From: DATJGR01 sp963735085
Lineage (GTDB): Bacteria > Pseudomonadota > Gammaproteobacteria > Pseudomonadales > Azotimanducaceae
Assembly (NCBI GenBank): GCA_963735085.1
Contig: CAVTJP010000005.1
Span: 1,860,001-1,924,000 of the forward strand
Reading direction: 5' to 3'
Length of the DNA stretch: 64,000 bases
A program made the translations under genes and the position numbers. How positions within the stretch are numbered: the first letter of the stretch is position 1; every line of letters begins with the position of its first letter. The notes under the pieces were generated by a model. The model had not been told where the DNA came from. It searched no databases and saw only the letters and a list, made by a program, of their open reading frames with translations. Below, piece by piece: positions 33,071 through 41,942 of the stretch.

Positions 33071-34282
33071 ATGGATTTCAACGACACCCCCGCCGAAGCG
33101 GCGTTTCGCGACGAAGCGCGAACCTGGCTGAATGCCAATACGCCGCGTGCCAACGAGCTCGATGAGCTCGACTACATCGGCAAAGCAAAACTCTGGCAGA
33201 AGCGAAAGTTCGATGCGGGCTGGGCGTGTCTGCGCTGGCCGAAGGAATACGGTGGCCGCGGGGCGAGCCCGATGGAGCAGGTGATCTGGGGTCAGGAAGA
33301 GGGCAAGTTCGAAACGCCGCAGAGCGTTTTCATGATCGGTCAGGGCATGGCGGCACCGACGTTGATGGCCTATGGGAGCGACGAGCACAAGAGGCGCTAC
33401 CTGCCAAAGCTCGCCAGCGGTGAAGAAATCTGGTGCCAGTTGTTCAGCGAGCCGGCAGGCGGCTCCGACCTCGCGGCACTACGCACCCGTGCGGAAAAGC
33501 ACGGTGACGAATGGATCGTGAATGGCCAGAAAATCTGGACATCCGGCGCGCACTACAGCGACTGGGGCATTCTCGTGACACGTTCGGATCCGACCTTGGC
33601 AAAGCATAAGGGTCTGACGTATTTCTTTCTCGACATGAAGTCGCCCGGCATCGAGATCAAACCGATCAAACAGATTTCCGGAGGGGCGAATTTCAACGAG
33701 GTGTATTTCACCGATGTGCGGATTCCGGATTCACAGCGCCTCGGTGCGGTAGGCCAGGGCTGGCAGGTGGCGTTGACCACACTGATGAATGAGCGCGCCT
33801 CGATCGGCGCGGGCGGCGCCGGGGTCAACTTCAACCTCGCCTACAAACTTGCCCAGAAAGTCACCATCGACGACCGGCCGGCGATCGAAGACCGCGCGGT
33901 TCGCGCGCGCCTGGCGAACTGGTACGTCGAGGAAGCCGGCCTCAAATACACCGGTTATCGCACGATGACGGCGCTGTCGCGCGGCCAGACACCGGGCCCG
34001 GAGAACTCGATTGGCAAAGCGGTCGGCGCGCCGAAGACGCAGGACATGGCGTCGTTCTGCATGGATCTGCTCGAAATGGCGGGTGCGGTCAACGACCCCG
34101 AGATCGCCGAGGCGGCGGGGCTGATCCAGTTGACGTTCATGGCTTCGCCGGGCGGCCGGATTGCCGGCGGCACCGACGAGATCCTGCTGAATATCCTCGC
34201 CGAACGGGTGCTTGGATTGCCGCAGGATGTGCGGGTCGACAAGGGCGTGCCGTTCAACGAAGTGCCGACCGGACGCGGCTGA
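33071..34282 (+). CDS. Acyl-CoA dehydrogenase, subunit 2 of an adjacent pair
   Basis: A 403-residue acyl-CoA dehydrogenase: FNDTPAEAAFRDEARTWLNA, WPKEYGGRGASPMEQVIWGQ, then the FAD-binding CQLFSEPAGGSDLAALRTRA and WIVNGQKIWTSGAHYSDWGI. The C-terminus has FMASPGGRIAGGTDEILLNI, the GT-x-EI segment that packs against FAD. It is longer than its partner and keeps a fuller FAD loop, so it is the more likely catalytic chain of a mixed oligomer. The start at 33071 follows a GGAG ribosome site directly downstream of the 13-bp tandem repeats; the longer frame from 33005 is only repeat sequence. Confidence 0.9.
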   Translation: MDFNDTPAEAAFRDEARTWLNANTPRANELDELDYIGKAKLWQKRKFDAGWACLRWPKEYGGRGASPMEQVIWGQEEGKFETPQSVFMIGQGMAAPTLMAYGSDEHKRRYLPKLASGEEIWCQLFSEPAGGSDLAALRTRAEKHGDEWIVNGQKIWTSGAHYSDWGILVTRSDPTLAKHKGLTYFFLDMKSPGIEIKPIKQISGGANFNEVYFTDVRIPDSQRLGAVGQGWQVALTTLMNERASIGAGGAGVNFNLAYKLAQKVTIDDRPAIEDRAVRARLANWYVEEAGLKYTGYRTMTALSRGQTPGPENSIGKAVGAPKTQDMASFCMDLLEMAGAVNDPEIAEAAGLIQLTFMASPGGRIAGGTDEILLNILAERVLGLPQDVRVDKGVPFNEVPTGRG

Positions 34283-34287
34283 TCGAC

Positions 34288-34896
34288 ATGGCGGCAGGTA
34301 GTAGTTTCGACGCGCGTGCCGCGACGTGGGACGAGGATCCGGCCAAACGTCGCCGCGCGGCTGAAATCGCCGCCGCGATTCGCGCGCGAGTGAAATTGTC
34401 AGCGGACATGAAGGCGCTGGAATATGGCGCCGGCACGGGGTTGTTGTCATTCGAACTCGCCGATGCGTTGGGGTCGATCGTGCTGACCGACAACTCGATC
34501 GGCATGCTCGACGTGGCGCGAGAGAAGATTGCCGCGCGTTGCACCGATCAGATGACCGTGCGTTCGTTGGACCTGACTGTCGATCCGCTCCCAGTGGAAC
34601 GCTTCGACCTCGTTTATTCGATGATGACCTTGCATCACGTGCCCGACACAACCTCGCTGCTGGATAAGCTGCACGCTCTATTGCGGCCGCGCGGCTACCT
34701 GTGCGTCGCGGACCTGGACGCCGAGGATGGATCGTTTCATGGCACCGCCGTGAATGTGCATCACGGCTTCGATCGAAACGCATTGGGTGCATCGCTGCGC
34801 ACCGTCGGCTTCGAAGATGTGCAGTTCAGCACCTGTTTCGAGATTCCGCGCGGCGAGCGGCGCTATACGGTGTTTCTGGTGGTCGCGCGCGCTTGA
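34288..34896 (+). CDS. Class I SAM-dependent methyltransferase (Methyltransf_11/25 type)
   Basis: A 202-residue methyltransferase. It begins SSFDARAATWDEDPAKRRRA, as ubiE-like small methyltransferases do, followed by the SAM loop ALEYGAGTGLLSFELAD, SIVLTDNSIGMLDVAREKI and VYSMMTLHHVPDTTSLLDKL. The late segment GYLCVADLDAEDGSFHG is common in this branch. The acceptor is unknown. It starts 5 bp after the acyl-CoA dehydrogenase stop, so it belongs to the same transcript, and it converges on the SDR gene. Confidence 0.83.
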   Translation: MAAGSSFDARAATWDEDPAKRRRAAEIAAAIRARVKLSADMKALEYGAGTGLLSFELADALGSIVLTDNSIGMLDVAREKIAARCTDQMTVRSLDLTVDPLPVERFDLVYSMMTLHHVPDTTSLLDKLHALLRPRGYLCVADLDAEDGSFHGTAVNVHHGFDRNALGASLRTVGFEDVQFSTCFEIPRGERRYTVFLVVARA

Positions 34897-34994
34897 GCTA
34901 TCCGTTCGAGGTGCGCAACGTTGCGTCTCCAATCGGTGGTGATCACGCGAAGTTGGAGTTCCCAGCGTCGACCTGCTGCGCGGCCGGCGCGGCG

Positions 34995-35834
34995 CTATGG
35001 CTCGAACGACGGCCCTGCGAAGGTGCGCTCCGGCGGCGGACGGTTCTGCCCCGGTTTCGGCGCCAACGCGATCGGCCCGGCCGTGGCGCCGCCGTCGACC
35101 ACCAGCGTGTGGCCGGTGATGAACTGCGAGGCGTCGCTGGCGAGGAACAATGCGGCGTTGGCGATGTCTTCCGGCTGACCGGCGCGCGGATAAGGCTGAC
35201 CCTGCGCCAGCATCGCCTCCACCGCCGCTTTGTTGTTGCCGGCGAAGCCGTACAGGATCGGTGTGGAGATGCCACCGGGTGCAATGCAGTTCACGCGAAT
35301 GCGATCGCACGCGAACTCGAGCGCCGCCGATCGCGTGAGGTTCACAACCCCCGCTTTCGCCGCGCTGTACGCATGCAGGTTCGGATAGCCCTCGATTCCG
35401 GCGATCGATGCGGTGGAAATGATCGAGCCACCGCCGGCCGCGCGCATTGGCGCCACCGCGTACTTCATGCCGAGGAACACGCCGCGCAGACACACCGCCT
35501 GGGTGCGGTCCCAGTCCTCCACGGAGATGCTCTCCAACGGTCCCACCGCGCCGCCGATCCCAGCGTTGTTGAACATGATGTCGAGCCGGCCGAATGTCTT
35601 CGTGGCGCGTGCGACGAGCGCGGCTACGTCTGCCTCTAGTGAAACGTCGGTACGCTGGAAGATCGCCTTGTTGCCGCTTTCAGATGCGAGCTTGGCCACT
35701 TCCTCGCCCGCCGACGCATTCAAGTCCGCGAGCACTACGTTCGCGCCGTGACCGGCAAACAGAAGCGAAGCCGCTCGGCCCATGCCGCTGGCACCGCCGG
35801 TGATGATCGCTACTTTTCCGTTCAAGTCGTACAT
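34995..35834 (-). CDS. Classical short-chain dehydrogenase/reductase
   Basis: A 279-residue classical SDR. NAD(P) binding: GKVAIITGGASGMGRAASLL; DIMFNNAGIGGAVGPLES carries the NNAG motif; catalytic Ser is in IISTASIAGIEG and Tyr-Lys in HAYSAAKAGVVNL. Acidic residues after strand 2 (VVLADLNASAGEEV) favour NAD over NADP. The C-terminus is longer than usual by about 20 residues and proline-rich (KPGQNRPPPERTFAGPS). Its ATG overlaps the carboxylesterase stop (TGATG), so the two are coupled: the esterase could release an alcohol that the SDR oxidises. Confidence 0.9.
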   Translation of the reverse strand: MYDLNGKVAIITGGASGMGRAASLLFAGHGANVVLADLNASAGEEVAKLASESGNKAIFQRTDVSLEADVAALVARATKTFGRLDIMFNNAGIGGAVGPLESISVEDWDRTQAVCLRGVFLGMKYAVAPMRAAGGGSIISTASIAGIEGYPNLHAYSAAKAGVVNLTRSAALEFACDRIRVNCIAPGGISTPILYGFAGNNKAAVEAMLAQGQPYPRAGQPEDIANAALFLASDASQFITGHTLVVDGGATAGPIALAPKPGQNRPPPERTFAGPSFEP

Positions 35835-37351
35835 CAGAGCACTCCGTCCCAGGCTTTGCGTTCCGCATCGAACGGCGCGCGTTCCAGCGCGCTGGCGCGG
35901 CCAAACATCATCGTGGCGCGCTCCCGAGTGTCGTAAGCCGTCCAGTCGCCGATGCCGGCATGGCTGGGATTGCCGGTCTGTGTGAATCTCAACCACGCGT
36001 CCATCATGTGCTGCGACAGTTGCTCGACCACTTCACCGGTGCCGGCGAACTTGTCCTGTGTCGGTGCGTCGAGCGTGCCGAACACGAACGGCAGTTCGAG
36101 CGCGTGGCATGCGCCGAGCGAACCGCGGCGCGCCGGCGACTCGTACACGAACAGATACATGTAAGTATGCGGCTGATGCAGACATTGCGCCTCGGCCAGG
36201 CGCACCGACGGAATGCGGAACATTTCGTCGCCTTGAATCGCATCGAGCAAGTCGAGGTTGGTGGCCGGTAGCGAAAGCGCTTCGCGTGAGCGTCGATACG
36301 CGCCGATGAGATCGCTTGCCCGCGCCGCCGCTTGCTTCGGCAACAGGCGCGCCACACGCTCCACCAGCTTGCCTTCGTCGATCGGCTCGCGCGGCGCAAC
36401 GGCGTTGAACAGCTTCGCTTCGTCGCGGTTGCTGCCGATGACGAGTTCGACGTCACGCGCTACGCCGTCTGCGACGGCCTTCAGCGGATTCACCGGCACC
36501 GTCTGGCCGTCCACGATCGGCGCGAACGCAAGACCGGTACCGCCCGCAGCGACCGCGAGTTGCGCTTGCAGAATCGCCTCTGCCGGCACGTCGAGAATTT
36601 TGGCTGCATTCGATTCGGCGATGCCGAGCTTGTCGAGCACGCGCGCGGCCAGCTTCGCGCCCGATGCGACGCTGCCCAGCTGATGCGCCGCGCCGCTCTG
36701 CAGAACCGCGCGTTTGAACAAGCCGCTCGCCGCCGGCATCGCAAGCAGTGTGGCGCACGCCATCGATCCGGCCGACTCGCCCGCGATCGTCACGTTGGCG
36801 GGATCGCCGCCGAATGCCGCGATGTTGTCGCGCACCCATTCGAGCGCCGCGATCTGATCGAGCTGACCAGCGTTCGCGGTGGCACCCCAGTTCTCTCCGC
36901 CGTGCGCGTCGAGATACAGATAGCCGAGCGCGCCGAGGCGGTAATGGATCGTCACGACCACGATGTTGCCACGCGTCGCGAGTCGCGAGCCGTCGTACAG
37001 CGGTTCCGAACCGGAGCCGAGCGTGAAGCCGCCGCCGTGGATCCAGAAGAACACCGGACGCTTCGCGCCGTCGGCGGCCGGCGTGTACACGTTCAGATAC
37101 AGGCAGTCCTCATCGCGCGGTCCGCTCGCGGCGGTACCGGGCATCGGACTGGTGCCTTGAATCGCCGAGCAGGCGAATTGGCCTGCAGTGCGTACACCCG
37201 TCCAGCTCGCAGCAGGCGCCGGTGCGCAGAAGCGCCGTGGTCCGGTCGGCGCCGCAGCGAACGGTATGCCCAGAAATGCCTGGTGCCGCTCGAACTGCAA
37301 CCCCTCGATGCGGCCGTTGGCGATTGTGCGTTGAACCGTTGATTTGTGCAT
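35834..37351 (-). CDS. Type B carboxylesterase
   Basis: A 505-residue alpha/beta-hydrolase of the carboxylesterase/COesterase family. The oxyanion loop is FFWIHGGGFTLGSGSEP and the nucleophile elbow NVTIAGESAGSMACATLLAM (Ser near residue 192); DEDCLYLNVYTP and NWGATANAGQLDQIAALEWV are family signatures, and ACHALELPFVFGTLD provides the late catalytic His. There is no signal peptide, so it acts on internal esters. It heads a two-gene unit with the SDR and carries a perfect inverted repeat 20 bp upstream of its start codon. Confidence 0.9.
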   Translation of the reverse strand: MHKSTVQRTIANGRIEGLQFERHQAFLGIPFAAAPTGPRRFCAPAPAASWTGVRTAGQFACSAIQGTSPMPGTAASGPRDEDCLYLNVYTPAADGAKRPVFFWIHGGGFTLGSGSEPLYDGSRLATRGNIVVVTIHYRLGALGYLYLDAHGGENWGATANAGQLDQIAALEWVRDNIAAFGGDPANVTIAGESAGSMACATLLAMPAASGLFKRAVLQSGAAHQLGSVASGAKLAARVLDKLGIAESNAAKILDVPAEAILQAQLAVAAGGTGLAFAPIVDGQTVPVNPLKAVADGVARDVELVIGSNRDEAKLFNAVAPREPIDEGKLVERVARLLPKQAAARASDLIGAYRRSREALSLPATNLDLLDAIQGDEMFRIPSVRLAEAQCLHQPHTYMYLFVYESPARRGSLGACHALELPFVFGTLDAPTQDKFAGTGEVVEQLSQHMMDAWLRFTQTGNPSHAGIGDWTAYDTRERATMMFGRASALERAPFDAERKAWDGVL

Positions 37352-37370
37352 GCTTTCCGTCCTCCGAACG

Positions 37371-37391
37371 AGGTCTGATTAAATCAGACCT
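37371..37391. promoter_or_regulatory. Perfect 21-bp operator-like palindrome before the esterase gene
   Basis: AGGTCTGATT-A-AATCAGACCT is a perfect 10-bp inverted repeat with a single central base. It lies 20-40 bp upstream of the carboxylesterase ATG (37351), in the region where a dimeric TetR- or GntR-type repressor would block the promoter. No regulator gene is nearby, so the binding protein is encoded elsewhere. The rest of 37392-37501 shows nothing recognisable. Confidence 0.6.
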
Positions 37392-37501
37392 TCCGGGCGA
37401 GCGCCAAGCGCGGCAGCGTTTCCGTCCAAAACTCGTGCGATTGGCGACGGATGACGACGCGCGGCTGGTCGTGCCGAAGGCGACACTAGACGCGATCTAG
37501 G

Positions 37502-37924
37502 TCACGGAGGGGCGAGGGGAGGTACATCGCGAAGCCGCCTTTGCATATCGCTGTATGCGGTCGCGATCAGCCCCGTTAGAGCCGCAGCATCGACGTCATC
37601 GCCGGGTCTCAATTTCACGTGTCGCATGAATTTGCCGGCGCCTTCCAGCAAGCGTTGGGGATCGGCAATCTCGGCGCCGCGAAAGAAGCCCACATTGACG
37701 TGAGCCGTGAACACGTTGACGTATCCGAACGCTGAATCGGCCACGCACGCGGTTGGGTGTCCATCGTGCAATAGCTCTCGAACATCATCTCCGCAATTGC
37801 GCATGACCTCGAACCAGCGGCGCGCGATCGCTGCTAACTGACCCGAGTGTTCGCGCATCCATAGCTCGATGGCTGGATCTCGCTCGACGGAACTCGGGAA
37901 CCGCATGAGTTGGTTCGGCTTCAT
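37502..37924 (-). CDS. DUF1801-domain protein
   Basis: A 140-residue protein with the YdhG-like DUF1801 fold: IELWMREHSGQLAAIARRWF, RELLHDGHPTACVADSAFGY, VNVFTAHVNVGFFRGAEIAD and AGKFMRHVKLRPGDDVDAAA. The fold resembles frataxin/CyaY-like iron chaperones, but the function is unknown. I start it at 37924 (MKPNQLMRF). The open frame continues to 38101, but that extension is arginine-rich and does not fit the family. 37925-38304 (380 bp) contains no gene, RNA or repeat I can support; it must hold the sbmA promoter. Confidence 0.75.
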   Translation of the reverse strand: MKPNQLMRFPSSVERDPAIELWMREHSGQLAAIARRWFEVMRNCGDDVRELLHDGHPTACVADSAFGYVNVFTAHVNVGFFRGAEIADPQRLLEGAGKFMRHVKLRPGDDVDAAALTGLIATAYSDMQRRLRDVPPLAPP

Positions 37925-38304
37925 CGCGCGGCTCGTGTGAGATTCGCCTCGCACAAAGGTGCGCTCAATCGTACGCTCTGATTCGAGCAGATGCTTGACT
38001 ATACGTACTGCACACCGTCGCCGTGCGGCCGGATTCGTTCGACCAATCGCCCTTCGCCAGGCTTTGCGACAGCGCGGAGTGGCTGGGCGTCGAACGGCCA
38101 AGTATCATTTCGTCGGCGCCGCGATTGCCAAGCCGCATCGACGGCCCACTTCAACGAAATTGCCCTGGTCCGTGTCGCGCGGCGAAATCACGGATGGTGA
38201 GCCCCGCTTGCCGCCTTAGTATAACTGTTGGCGCTGCTGCACCCGCTTTGCCTTACCGGTGGACGTGGACATCAGATGGCGCAATCCGGCAAAGGTGACT
38301 ACCG

Positions 38305-39561
38305 ATGTTCCAGTCGTTCTTTCCGCGACCTCGTCTGTTCTTTACGTCCGCTGTAGCCTGGATCGCCATCGCTGTGGCACTCTGGTATGGAGGGCTCGAA
38401 GGCCTCGGCGTGCGTCTCGGTTTTCCGCACGAGCCGCCACACGCCGAGCCGGTCCTGGGTCTGGGCTTTTTCGTCACGCCTCGTTTTCTGTGGTTCTACG
38501 CTTATTGTTCGGCCTTTCTTGGCGTCTTCACGCTGTTCTGGTTCAGGTATGCGCCGCACCGCTATCAACTGTGGTCCATCCTCGGGTCGGCACTGATTCT
38601 GTTTACCACCTATTTCAACGTCCAGGTTTCGGTTGCGATCAACAACTGGCGCCGGCCGTTCTTCGACGACGTACAGAGCGCGCTGTCCGGCAGCGGAACG
38701 AGAACTGCAGCCGATCTGTATGCGTTGATCGTCATCTTCGCGCAGATCGCGTTCGTTTGGGTTGCGATCTACGTGGCCACACGGTTCTTCGTCAGCCACT
38801 ATGTCTTTCGTTGGCGCACTGCGATGAACGACTACTACATGTCGCGCTGGCATGAGGTGCGCGGCATCGAAGGCGCCGCGCAACGCGTTCAAGAGGACAC
38901 GATGCGCTTCGCCCTGATCGTCGAAGACCTCGGCGTTTCCATTGTGGAGTCGCTGATGACGCTGTTCGCTTTCCTGCCGGTTCTCGCTTCGCTGTCGGTC
39001 TATGTCACCGATCTGCCGGTCGTGGGCAAGATTCCAGAACCGCTGCTTGCTGCTGCGATAATCTGGTCATTGTTCGGGACGATGCTGCTTGCCGGGGCCG
39101 GGATCCGCCTGCCGGGCTTGAACTTCCGAAACCAGCGCGTTGAGGCTGCCTACCGCAAGGAACTGATCTACGGGGAGGACGACGCAACGCGGGCTGATCC
39201 GATGACCACGACGGAACTGTTTCGTCGGGTGCGGAAAAACTATTTCCGCATGTATTTTCACTACGCCTATTTCAATATGTTCCGCGGCATGTACCTGCAG
39301 GCCGACAACATTTTCGCCTATCTGATCCTGATCCCGACGATTGCGGCCGGCAAGATTACCTTTGGGATACTGCAGCAGATTCTCACCGCCTTCAGCCAGG
39401 TGTCGGGTTCGTTCCAGTATCTGATCAACTCATGGACGACGATCATCGAACTACTGTCGATCCGCAAGCGGCTCAAGACGTTCGAGGCCGCATTCGAGGG
39501 TCAGGATCCCAGCGTTCTGGAGCGCGCGATCGTTCGCGAGGGCGAGATTCACGAGATGTGA
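38305..39561 (+). CDS. sbmA: SbmA/BacA-family peptide transporter
   Basis: A 418-residue inner-membrane protein of the SbmA/BacA family (E. coli SbmA has 406). Seven to eight helices are visible, starting with LFFTSAVAWIAIAVALWYGG. NVQVSVAINNWRRPFFDDVQ, WRTAMNDYYMSRWHEVRGIE, GAAQRVQEDTMRFALIVEDL and FAFLPVLASLSVYVTDLPVV are family hallmarks, as is the C-terminal IIELLSIRKRLKTFEAAF. These proton-driven importers take up proline-rich antimicrobial peptides, bleomycin and microcins and are needed for some host symbioses. The ABC-transporter-like NTPase domain of BclA relatives is absent. Its 3' end overlaps the convergent protease gene by 13 bp. Confidence 0.92.
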   Translation: MFQSFFPRPRLFFTSAVAWIAIAVALWYGGLEGLGVRLGFPHEPPHAEPVLGLGFFVTPRFLWFYAYCSAFLGVFTLFWFRYAPHRYQLWSILGSALILFTTYFNVQVSVAINNWRRPFFDDVQSALSGSGTRTAADLYALIVIFAQIAFVWVAIYVATRFFVSHYVFRWRTAMNDYYMSRWHEVRGIEGAAQRVQEDTMRFALIVEDLGVSIVESLMTLFAFLPVLASLSVYVTDLPVVGKIPEPLLAAAIIWSLFGTMLLAGAGIRLPGLNFRNQRVEAAYRKELIYGEDDATRADPMTTTELFRRVRKNYFRMYFHYAYFNMFRGMYLQADNIFAYLILIPTIAAGKITFGILQQILTAFSQVSGSFQYLINSWTTIIELLSIRKRLKTFEAAFEGQDPSVLERAIVREGEIHEM

Positions 39562-41942
39562 TGAGCGCCGGGGAGATCGGCAGACCTGCGCGCCTTCGCG
39601 GACGCTGCGAGTAGGCCGACCAGAGTCAGCGAGAACCAGCCAAACGAACCGCCACCGCCACCCCCCGACTTTGACGTCGTGGGCGCAGGCGTGATGGTGA
39701 CCTGGGCAGCGGAACTCACCGCGGCGTCGGCGGCCGACACGGCGGTAACGCTGACGATCGTGGAAGTCCGTACGCTGGCAGGTGGCGTGTACAGACCGGC
39801 TGAAGAGACCGTGCCCACGGTTGAATTACCGCCCGCGACGCCGTTGACCTGCCAGTTGACGGCGGTGTTCGTGGTGTTCGCGACGTAGGCTACGAACGAC
39901 TGTGCCGCGGCTGCTGCCTGGAAGGTCGCCGTGGTGGGGCAGACGGCCACCATCACCGCTGGCGTTGCCGGGGCTGGACTGGTCGGCGAGGCGGACGCTG
40001 GAGCGGTGGTGCTGGCGGTGTTCGGGGTGATCACCACGTCGGCGGTGTCCTGCCGCCCGGCATCGTCGGTGACGGTCAACTGTACGGTACCGATCCCACA
40101 CGTGGGCGAGGTAACGGTTGCGGTAGCCAGATCAGCATTCGTGATCGCGAGCGCGAGGTTGCCCACGTTGCTCCATGCGTAGGTATTGATGACATCCCCG
40201 TCCGCCGCGGCGCTACCATTCCCCTGCAACTCGACGTTCTGGCCGGCATTGAACGACGGGGCCGGCACCGCGACCGCGGCTATGGGGCGCAGCGCCTGGG
40301 CCACGGCGACCGACGCGTTCGCCAGACCGGCTCCGCAGGTCTTGCCGTCGTTGGTGCAGATGCACTGGCCCCCTGAGTTGGTGCTCGGACAGGCGGGGGG
40401 CTGCGGCGAGGTGTCGAGCGAGGATTGAGGAAATGCGGTTGCGCTAGCCTTGACGCGCGCGGCAATCTCGCTTGGGCTCAGATTGCCGTTGACCGACGCC
40501 ATCAGTGCCGCGATGCCGGAAACCAGCGGCGCCGAGAAGCTGGTGCCCACGTTGTAGTCACGGTATTGATTCGCAGCGATGCTGCAGTTGGGGTAGCTGC
40601 CGGGTGAGCCGCCGCCGGTGCTGTCCGGGTAGCAGGAATACTCGCCGGTGTAGTCATTCGCACCAGGACCCTCGATGCCTAGATTGGTCGTGGTCGTGAT
40701 CGTGTAGAGGCAAGGTTGCTGCGTGCCGCTGTTGATGCAGTTGCCAGCGGGTGCGGACACCGCGACCTGCGAGCCGAAGCTGCTGTAGCCGACCTTGGTG
40801 CCATCCTCACGTGCACCCGCAACGGCAATCACGCCCGGGCAGTTGGCCGGCGCAGCGACCGCCCCGGTCTCGTTGCCCGCGGAGGCGACGATGATTACGC
40901 CGTCGGCGAGGATCTGATTGATCGCATCCTGGTAGCTTGCAGGACACGAGCCGCTGCCACCGAGGCTGAGGTTGATGATGCGCGCGGGATTGGGATTCGT
41001 CAGCTGCTGACCGTTGACCGTGACCTCGATACCGGCGGCCCAGAGCATCGCCGTAATGATGTCGGAATCGGTGCCGCCGCATTTGCCGAGCGCACGCACG
41101 GGCAGGATCTGCGGGTCCCAGGTGACCCCGGCGATCCCTATCGCGTTGTTGCTGGCGGTACCGAGGATGCCGGCGACGCGCGTACCGTGCCAGGAGCTGT
41201 AGCCAGTGGACGCGCCACCGCAGTCCGATGGGTGGTTGCTGATGTCGCTGCTCGTGACCCAATCGCCCGGATCGGAGTCGTCGGGCCCTGGGCAAGTCGA
41301 GTTGTTGGCCACAAAGGTGTCGGAGATAAAACAGTAACCCGCCACGAGTTTGCCCGCGAGGTCGGGATGGTCCGGGCGCACGCCGGTGTCGATATCCGCG
41401 ATGATCACGCTGCTGCTGCCAGTCGTCGTGCTCCAGGCATCGGTCGCGTCCAGCGCAGCGGGCGCGGCAGCGCTGACCGCTTGCAAATACCACTGCTCGC
41501 TGTAGAGCGGATCATTGGGCGTCATGGCTTGGATGTAACGGCGCTGATCCACTACGGCGTACTCCACGTCCGGGTCTGTGCGTAGCTGCGCGAGCACCTG
41601 GTCCACTGTCTGGCCCGCGACCGTTGATTGCACATTCAGCACGTGCACGCGCGGGGTGATGGACCGTTGCGCATCGAGTTCGAGCCCGCGCCGGGCGGCG
41701 AGCGCCTCGATGCGCGTCGCCGGCGTCTGCAGGTCCTCGGCAGTCCGCAACTGCGTCTGCGAGTCCGCGCCAGCCCGCAATTTGACGATGAGCTGCGGGA
41801 CGTCACCAACGTGCTGCGTCGCAGCGGCTGGTGGGCTATGGCGGACGAGATTGAGTTCTGTCGCGCCGCCGCTGGCCGCGCTGACGCAGGGTGCGGCGAT
41901 GAGTGCCATGCCGGCAAACATTGCGGTGACAAAGCTACGCAT
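39549..41942 (-). CDS. Secreted subtilisin-family (S8) protease with GlyGly-CTERM anchor
   Basis: A 797-residue protease. Signal peptide (residues 1-23), an I9-like prodomain (about 48-140), then the S8 catalytic domain with Asp185 in IIADIDTGVRPDHPDL, His252 in SSWHGTRVAGIL and Ser468 in NVGTSFSAPLVSG. Many cysteines (residues 204-537) suggest disulphides. A PKD/Ig-like region (about 553-645) and a Big-like domain (VNWQVNGVAGGNSTVGTVSS) follow, ending in SKSGGGGGGSFGWF, SLTLVGLLAASAKARR, a GlyGly-CTERM sorting signal processed by rhombosortase. Eleven extra residues follow the basic cluster. The first 8 bp overlap the small lipoprotein gene. Confidence 0.92.
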   Translation of the reverse strand: MRSFVTAMFAGMALIAAPCVSAASGGATELNLVRHSPPAAATQHVGDVPQLIVKLRAGADSQTQLRTAEDLQTPATRIEALAARRGLELDAQRSITPRVHVLNVQSTVAGQTVDQVLAQLRTDPDVEYAVVDQRRYIQAMTPNDPLYSEQWYLQAVSAAAPAALDATDAWSTTTGSSSVIIADIDTGVRPDHPDLAGKLVAGYCFISDTFVANNSTCPGPDDSDPGDWVTSSDISNHPSDCGGASTGYSSWHGTRVAGILGTASNNAIGIAGVTWDPQILPVRALGKCGGTDSDIITAMLWAAGIEVTVNGQQLTNPNPARIINLSLGGSGSCPASYQDAINQILADGVIIVASAGNETGAVAAPANCPGVIAVAGAREDGTKVGYSSFGSQVAVSAPAGNCINSGTQQPCLYTITTTTNLGIEGPGANDYTGEYSCYPDSTGGGSPGSYPNCSIAANQYRDYNVGTSFSAPLVSGIAALMASVNGNLSPSEIAARVKASATAFPQSSLDTSPQPPACPSTNSGGQCICTNDGKTCGAGLANASVAVAQALRPIAAVAVPAPSFNAGQNVELQGNGSAAADGDVINTYAWSNVGNLALAITNADLATATVTSPTCGIGTVQLTVTDDAGRQDTADVVITPNTASTTAPASASPTSPAPATPAVMVAVCPTTATFQAAAAAQSFVAYVANTTNTAVNWQVNGVAGGNSTVGTVSSAGLYTPPASVRTSTIVSVTAVSAADAAVSSAAQVTITPAPTTSKSGGGGGGSFGWFSLTLVGLLAASAKARRSADLPGAHHIS

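Noticed and set aside
37925..38304. Extended N-terminus of the DUF1801 gene and several short plus-strand frames
   Set aside because: The added residues are arginine-rich, do not fit the DUF1801 family, and the plus-strand frames show no motifs; treated as intergenic.
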